From Mytilus galloprovincialis (lineage: Eukaryota; Mollusca; Bivalvia; Mytilida; Mytilidae), in assembly GCF_965363235.1 (NCBI RefSeq), contig NC_134848.1, forward strand, positions 58,428,181-58,492,180: 64,000 nt of DNA, in the 5' to 3' direction. The notes under the pieces were generated by a model. The model searched no databases. It had not been told where the DNA came from and saw nothing but the letters and a program-made list of their open reading frames with translations. The translations under genes and the position numbers were made by a program. Shown one piece after another: positions 57,237-64,000 of the stretch; within the stretch, counting starts at the first letter, position 1; every line of letters begins with the position of its first letter.

Positions 57237-57518
57237 CTAGGGGTGATGCCAGGTTCTTCGGTAGGAGACAGTTCCTACTCCACAAGTAGCACTCGTAGTT
57301 GCTCCTGAAATTACAAACCCTGTGGTAAGGTTATTTCGATTGTGGCACATTCGAGCGAACATTTGATTGTTTGTATACCAATTGGAACAAATGAAGTGGG
57401 CACGAGTTAAAAACCAAACATTTCCGTTCGCGCAAACAACTTGTGACGTCGTATATATATTTCCCGAAAGTATTTCTTTGATTTCACCACTTTCATTCTT
57501 TGGTTTAATAGCATCCAT
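57237..57518 (-). CDS. unassigned ORF, 93 aa
   Basis: It reads MDAIKPKNESGEIKEILSGN and then NIYTTSQVVCANGNVWFLTR and six cysteines in all. The last about 28 codons (TGFVISGATTSATCGVGTVS) align at DNA level with the non-coding tail of RT family 1 (GGATTTGTTATCACATAAGC, CACATGTGGAGCAGGATCTG, GATCACCCCTAG). It may be an exon of an unknown gene partly shared with the element, or a chance ORF. No function proposed. Confidence 0.3.
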   Translation of the reverse strand: MDAIKPKNESGEIKEILSGNIYTTSQVVCANGNVWFLTRAHFICSNWYTNNQMFARMCHNRNNLTTGFVISGATTSATCGVGTVSYRRTWHHP

Positions 57519-58194
57519 GTTTAAGTGTTTACCTATACTTGGCTTTCAAAGTGTTAGGTTTGATTTGTTTTAGGATGATTAACAAATAAGCGTTTCGGAC
57601 GCTTCCAAAGTTGAAACTTTCATTTTATATAGTATCATATGATTTAAAAAAAAAGAGTTATTTTACTATAGATTTTTGGTGCTTGTACCACATATTGAAA
57701 TCAAACACCGGAATGGTTTTTTTTTAAATGTGTTTGCGCAATTTTATCATGACTAGAAACATTAATCACAGTTTGAATTTTAAAATTGGAACCCGACATT
57801 CACAGCACGCTTCCAGACAGACTTGACATTCACCTGCCAGCATAACTAGTTCATTTACACCTCTATGTCATAAGTGAATACGTTGGAGTTTATCGAGAGA
57901 ACACAAATGATGCTTAACGTAAAATATACAAAAGATATTGTATTGATCAATCCAATACATCTTATGACCAAAATATATCATGTGCAATTGCTCATATTGT
58001 TCCATTTGTACAAATATTCATGACTTTTTTTTATTGTTGTCATTTTTATCAGCAGTATCAAGTTGTGAATTCATAATTATGACAATGTCAAATTAACAAT
58101 GGATATTAGACGTAAGCTCAATAGTGTGAGTTCAACAAATATTGCAGTACAAGGTTGCTTATTGTAAATATTAGATGATGGTAGTTTACTCTTA
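57519..58194. other. non-coding, nothing recognised
   Basis: AT-rich, no feature found. Confidence 0.35.
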
Positions 58195-58800
58195 CAATAG
58201 TTTTCAACGATACCAGGATTATGATTTAAAACGCAACACGTGCGTTTTGTCTACAGAAGACTCATCAGTGATGCGCAGATCAAAATAGCTCGTTCTTCTG
58301 TTGTACTGTTATACCACTGTCCAAGGTTAGGGGAGGGTTTGGATCCCGCAAACATGTTTAACTCCGCCACATTATGTATGTATGTGTCTGTCCCATGTCA
58401 GGAGTCTGTAACTCAGTGGTTGTCGTTTGTTTGTGTGTTATATATTTGTTTGTCATTCTTTTTTGTACATAAAAAGCCGTTAGATTTCTCTTTTGAATTG
58501 TTTTACATTGTCACTTCGGGGCCTTTTATAGCTGATTATGCGATATGAGCTTTTCTTATTGCTGATAGCCGTACGGTGACCTATAGTTGTTAATTTCTGT
58601 GTCATTTTTGGTCTTTTGTGGAGAGTTGACTCATTGGCAATCATACCACATCTTCTGTTTTTTTTTTATATAAAGCCAAACAAATACAAAGTTAAAGAGC
58701 ATTGAGGACCCAAAATTCAAAAAAAAAAAAAAAAAAAAAAAAATGTGCCAAATATACGGCTTAGGTTATTTATGCCTGGGATAGAACATTCTTAGTATTT
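58195..58800 (+). repeat. dispersed repeat (32627 family) split by an inserted RT 3' end
   Basis: The left part (58203-58287: ACCAGGATTATGATTTAAAA to GATCAAAATA) and right part (58669-58800: TATAAAGCCAAACAAATACA to GCCTGGGATAGAACATTC) are consecutive in the reference copy. The right part includes an A-run of more than 20. Confidence 0.8.
58288..58668 (+). mobile_element. RT-element 3' end (family 3), nested insertion
   Basis: It runs from GCTCGTTCTTCTGTTGTACT to CATTGGCAATCATACCACAT, CTTCTG and a T-run. Internal AACATGTTTAACTCCGCC and CTGTCCCATGTCAGGAG match family 2. It is inserted in the 32627-type repeat. A short T/A duplication at the ends is possible. Confidence 0.75.
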
Positions 58801-59230
58801 CGAAGTAGATATTGAACGTATTTATTTTAACAGGATTTGGTTATGAAATATTATTAGAACGGGTTCTGTACTTATGTTATTCAATGGGGTCAATCAGGCA
58901 TCTTGATGATATTCAGACTTTAGCCTTAGATATATTTGTTAAATGTTTTGAAATCTTAACTTCAGTCTGCTAGTATATAGTTTCTTTAGAAGTATTAGAC
59001 CTTGACATGGAAAATAAGATGAACACATTATACGTGTACAAATGTAATGCGTTATCAACAACTTCTGTACTATTCCATTGTCATTGTTATCATTGAATAA
59101 TTGATCGGTTTCTTTTATTAACCTTGTGTTCACTTGTATACTTTTTTATGCATTTGTCATACAAATGAGAGGTTTCCTCACTAGCTATAACACTAGGTTG
59201 TATCCATTATTTTGTACATAAGAAATTTTT

Positions 59231-59940
59231 AAGGCATTTTTTGGAAAAGTGTCTTCAAGAGCTCTGAGCGTTTACTTGCATATTGGTTAAGTTTGCTGGT
59301 AAAAGTTACCATACAAAATCGCTTCAAATGAACTGATTTACGTAATATTAATACGCATTTGTGTTATATTACTGATATCTTAAGTTCTCGACATATTCTG
59401 TGATGACATTCACAAAGTTACTGTCCTTCAACTTGGTTTGAAAAGGTAAGAAATCTGATTTTGTGATAATCATTATTTTTCATTTATATAAAAAAAAGTG
59501 TTTAAAATTTAATCACGCATTTCAAATTTAAATGTTTTTAGAAGCATTGACAGCACATTTGTGGTGGCATATTTGACGTCATATGTGATACTATTTCATT
59601 TACGCATCTCATGCATTTTTCAAGGTTCTTATATAACATGTATAATTTAAAACAGAGCTATAAAAAATTCTGCATTAATTTATAAAGACATCATACAAAA
59701 ACACAGATTTTAAACTAAAGTGTTTTAGTAGCATGATCAGCACACACATGTGCTGCGGTATACTTGACGTCAAACGTTTATAATACTGTTTTTTACACAT
59801 CTCATGCAACTTCAAAGGTACCAACATAATTTAAAAGAGAAAAATGTAAAATTCTCCAAGTATTTATAAAGAAATTAAACAAACACACAGATTTTAACTA
59901 CATGTACAAGCTAGTATGACCCTAAAGAAGCTGACTATCA
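59231..59940 (+). repeat. local duplication, copy A, including two tandem 190-bp units
   Basis: 59231-59500 matches 60622-60861. The units 59528-59710 and 59712-59910 (both with CAGCACA, TTGACGTCA, CATCTCATGCA and TTATAAAGA) match each other and 61878-62090. Confidence 0.8.
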
Positions 59941-59944
59941 TGTT

Positions 59945-60080
59945 AATAGATTATAGGAAGATGTGGTATGAGTGCCAATGAGACAACTTGCCATCCAAGC
60001 ACAATGTTTAAAAGTAAACTTTTATAGGTCAACGTACGATCTTCAACACAAAGCCTTGCTCACACCGAGCAACAAGCTAT
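59945..60080 (-). mobile_element. RT-element 3' end (family 3), short
   Basis: GGAAGATGTGGTATGAGTGC then CTTTTATAGGTCAACGTACG. It joins directly to a family-1 tail of opposite orientation. Confidence 0.6.
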
Positions 60081-60084
60081 ACAG

Positions 60085-60330
60085 TATACATCAACCCCAC
60101 GGGTGCCACATGTGAAGCAGGATCTGCTTACCTTTCCAGAGCACCGGTGAAACCCCCTCCCCTATTTTTGGTGGAGTTCAGTTTGTTTAGCCTTTAGTTT
60201 TCTATGTTGTGTCTTGTGTAGTGTTAATTGTCTGTCTTCTTCCTTTTTTTAGCCATGGCGTTGTCAGTTTTTTTTCCGATCTATGAGTTTGACTGCCCCT
60301 TTGGTATCTTTCGTCCCTCCTTTAAAAAAC
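60085..60330 (+). mobile_element. solo 3' end of RT family 1
   Basis: CCACGGGTGCCACATGTGAA through TGGCGTTGTCAGTTTTTTTT to TTTCGTCCCTCCTTTAAA. No coding sequence. Fifth copy of this tail in the window. Confidence 0.8.
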
Positions 60331-60621
60331 GGACTTAATTCATTGCGTTTACGCGTTCTTTTTATAGCTAGATCTTACAAGCGTTTAGGGCACAATACTT
60401 AGTTTTTGTAGTGACTGCCACTGGATCTATACATCCATGGTTGGAGTGTTACCCCATTTTTTTACTTTTATTATAAGTATATCAATATCAGGGTTTCGTT
60501 TCTGACATGAAATATGATCTACCTTTTTCAAAAGTTACTTTTTATAACATGTACACATTAGAAAGGATTAAATAACCCAATATCCAATTGCCTGAAGCAG
60601 ACGTAATCAACAACACATTTT

Positions 60622-62100
60622 AAGGTAATTTTTTTAAAGTGTTCTCAAGAGCGCGTGTTTTAGTGTTTCTGGTAAAGGTATTTCTAAAAAACCGCATTGA
60701 ATAACTTAATATCAGTTTACATAAGTCTTATATAACTAATATCTCTAGTTCTTGACATATCATCTGATGCCATTTAGAAGTTTTTGTCCTTCAACTGATT
60801 TTGAAAAGGTAAAAAATCAGATTTTGCGAAATCATTATTTTTCATTTATATAAAAAAAGTGTTCGCCCTGTTGTCTTTTTGTCACTAAAATTGAATCTAA
60901 CTTTCAAGTGTTAAAAGAGAATGTCACCAGGTAACAAGCATTTTGTCAAAAATATGGAAAGTGTCAAAATCACTAATTAGGTTGAAAACCACATTAAACG
61001 ATTTGTATTGAGTCTTTTTAATGAGTTGGTAGTTCAGAGACCCCAATTTATTGTGTTGCTATGGAAACCGGTGAAGACTTCGATCTGCAAAATGTTATCA
61101 ACACCCAATTCTCAGATTTCAATATAGATATATAGTTTTATGTCGAAAATCAGTCCCATAACAGTCCTTGAATATAATTGTTTGATATTTAATAATGCTG
61201 ATTTTAGCAAAAAATAGTATATTGTTTTTTTTAATAAGCTTTTATTGATATGTATTGGGTACATAATCAGTCAAATTGTATAAATATAAGATTATCTGAC
61301 ATGCCAATCTACAACAACTTCAAGTCTAGAAAACTATTCAAACATTTTTAGGGGAATTCAATGTATATAAATAAAAAATAAAATTGACTGGCAAATCATG
61401 GACCATGTAAAAAAAAAATCATTCAATTTGGCAAATCCTCCCATTTGGAGCCTCAGTAATTATCTCCCATGACGGAGTTTTCTCTTGATAGACAAGAACA
61501 CTACACTTCCTATACTGATGTTGGTGGGAATTTTACCTGGGTTTTCATGTTGCCATGGTTACCAATTGGGTGCTTTTAAAAAAAATAGTAAGATAAAACT
61601 GAAATGCTGTATTCTTATATTATTTGTAAAAAGATGCAGGTGTATCTAAAAATGTATGTATTTTGAAATATTTTGGTTATAAATGGCTGCATTTTCATAA
61701 TTTTGTTACCAAATTGATGGTTTCCATGACAACACAATTTTCATACTTAAAAATAGTACAAATTAAAAATAATTTTTTTGTTTTGTTTTGAGCCAATATG
61801 AATGAAATAAGACCCAAAACATAATGATTTATTTTTTTCACTTTCCATGTTTTGCTTCGTGGCTTCTGACTTCTTCTCTTAAGTTTTTCAGTAGCATTAT
61901 CAGCACATTTGTTGTTGCATATTTGACGTCATATGTTTACAATATTATTTCCTTAAAACGTCTCATACATTTTCCAAGGTTCTTATATAATTTAAAACAG
62001 AGCTATTGAAAATTATTCATTAATTTATAAAGATATCATACAAAAACAAAGATTTTAAACTACATGTACAAGGTAGTATGTCCCTAGACAGAGCTTAATA
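60622..62100 (+). repeat. local duplication, copy B, interrupted
   Basis: 60622-60861 and 61878-62100 match consecutive parts of copy A. The about 1-kb stretch 60862-61877 between them has no counterpart in copy A and no coding capacity. It has three variants of GTTGCCATGGTTACC. Confidence 0.7.
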
Positions 62101-64000
62101 TAAGGTTACGTTTCTGTTTGTTTATAATTCATATTGTTTTCTACAAATTAAAACTTAACTGGCATTCGGTTGAAAAGGTGTTGGCAGTTGGGATGATGCA
62201 AAACGACAGACAAAAACGATTTATTTTTCATTTACACATAACAATGAGGTTCGATAAAGTGCAACAACTGTTTATAGAATCCTAACCAATCCGATGGATT
62301 AAATGTCTTTAATTTTAATCTGAAACTCTAGGTATGCAAGTTTGTTTCATCCCTGTATCTTTAAACTGCATAATCAAGAACAGAACAAATTGACGACTAA
62401 ACTGAAAGATATTTTTTTATAGAACAGTTTATATCAAAATTAAATTGGACTTTTAAACTCAATTGTGCATATCAAATAAATCCCTTAATGTACAGCAATT
62501 AACCAAACTACCAAATAACCTGGATTTTTGAAAGATCAAGGTGTATTGTTTTTGTCGTCTGTTGCTTATTTATTGGCGTTGGTCTACAGAAGTTTGTTAA
62601 TTACTACATGTCATCATATACTTCGAATTAGCATGCCACTATCAGTTGCAATACTGGCGAAAAATCCATGTGTGTACAGAAGTTAACCTCGTGTCCGCCT
62701 TTAAACTTTCAAGACTACAATGTCATTCTCAATGTAAAGTGTGTAATTTTAAGATTCTTAATGTGTTTTTAAGAATATGTGTCTTTAGATCAATCAAAAG
62801 AATATCTGACGATTTCATTGTTAATGTTTTGATGGTGTAATTGCTTATATGTCAGTAAAGTTAGAATGTATTAAGTTCTTGAATTTACATATGATGTAAT
62901 CAAATTCTTTTTTATCACTTCATTCCAACAACTATGTATGCTTAATTTCTGAAATGCTATGTTTTTCCCATAATTTGATATTTTGTTAATATCTCAGCAC
63001 GAGATATTTTGGAATTTATAGGTTGGTTAGAACATTTTGAAGAAAATGAACACTAGCACATCATAGAAAAGCAAGTGAGTAATCTTTGTTTCAAATTTTA
63101 TAACGAAAATCCCTGTATAAAAGGCTGTGGATTTTCTTTAAAAATCTTGGTCTATTTGCCACAAAGTACTCTTGTTCTAGTAAAAGCAATTAAACAGTAA
63201 ATTAATATGCTTTCCATCAAGTTTCCTCTTGGTATATGTACTAAATGACCTTTCTCTATTATTCATTATATCTGCAGTTTTGATACAATTGAAGTTTAAA
63301 AAATTCGAACAAAAATGGCTACAGAAGGGGTCATAAACCTAAAGGTTAATGAACAATATCGTATATATATTTATATACATTTTTGAGTTCTATTAAAGTA
63401 GTTATTCAACCATTTATTTTCTTCTATTAGTTTTTCTTATATTAGCACTTTTAAATGAAATCCATTTAATACGGGTTTTTATACAACTGTATCATGTGTA
63501 TATTTTACATATTTTGTTTGTAATGGCGTTTTCATAACAATTCAAACACTGAAAAAGGGCAATGTTCTGCTGCGATTAATGCTTGATAAACCATTTGAAA
63601 ACAAAACAAACAAAAAGATTAACATAGAAAGTAAAAGAAAATGCAATATCAAATGAAAGTAACACGCTAAACATATTTGAATGAATAATTTTAATGCAAT
63701 AAAATAACAGACTGTTCCCATTGCTTGTTCTTTGTCTCAAACGTGGCACGAATTGTCTCCAGTAGAATTTCAAATTGTGTCTTCAAACGTACATGAGATC
63801 GAGAAAAATAACATGTGTCCCGCCAACTTAAAATGTTTATACATAACTCATGTTGATACATAAGTAAGAGGGTCGCCAGAAATTCAGTAGCATGTTATGT
63901 GTTCTTTCGTCCATCCGTCTCTGTGCATAAGGTCGTAGTGTAGAACGTTTCACCCTTAACTAACATATGTCGAGGAATGGTCTAAGACAACTTAGTGTCT
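62101..64000. other. right edge, nothing recognised
   Basis: AT-rich sequence with no gene, RNA or repeat that I can support. Confidence 0.4.

Noticed and set aside
1..64000. CRISPR arrays, bacterial operons, viral genes
   Set aside because: No regularly spaced repeats, no dense coding, no viral structural or polymerase genes other than retroelement RTs.

Overview
The window looks like nuclear DNA of a bivalve mollusc, most likely a mussel (Mytilus type). This is inferred from very AT-rich, intron-rich sequence, a mussel-style 'short-chain collagen C4-like' gene, a fibrinogen-related lectin gene fused to a cysteine-rich Ly6-like domain, and repeats of bivalve type (pearl-like elements, tRNA-derived SINEs, 5'-truncated Penelope-like retroelements). 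There is no bacterial or viral gene organisation. Species assignment cannot be confirmed without a search.

Layout. (1) 1.8-4.7 kb, minus strand: a two-exon (or more) secreted C4-like gene with a TATA box, signal peptide and coiled coil; its last exon is flanked by a 215-bp direct repeat. (2) 5-9 kb: retroelement debris, including a nearly intact Penelope-like element (RT plus GIY-YIG) with only two visible coding lesions. (3) 9-17 kb: SINEs and dispersed repeats, with no gene except one possible signal-peptide exon near 12.25 kb. (4) 17.0-33.4 kb, plus strand: a gene rebuilt here from seven exons whose phases all fit. Three exons encode a 12-13-cysteine three-finger/Ly6-like domain and four encode a complete fibrinogen-related domain (FReD). 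Its introns hold a foldback element, a long-TIR MITE-like element and RT 3' ends. (5) 35.7-38.6 kb, minus strand: a three-exon gene for an N-terminal CARD followed by a long coiled coil. It is convergent with the FReD gene. (6) 40-41 kb: a 5'-truncated reverse transcriptase. (7) 44.0-44.4 kb, minus: an ankyrin-repeat (ANKRD34-like) ORF. (8) 45-60 kb: mostly mobile DNA, with an intact 441-aa RT ORF, a degraded third RT copy, a pearl-like element, a LINE (L1/Tx1-like) remnant, a tRNA-SINE, and solo RT 3' ends. (9) 59-62 kb: a local segmental duplication. The rest of the right edge shows nothing recognisable.

How the genes might work together. A FReD lectin, a C4-like secreted protein and a CARD adaptor are all plausible innate-immunity components in bivalves. 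Their proximity may be chance, and no operon-like logic applies. The most interesting results are the reconstructed Ly6-like/FReD gene, the CARD/coiled-coil gene, and the observation that several apparently unrelated repeats are 3' ends of related RT elements sharing a terminal motif. All exon joins are read by eye from splice sites and reading phase. No alignment or database search was run.
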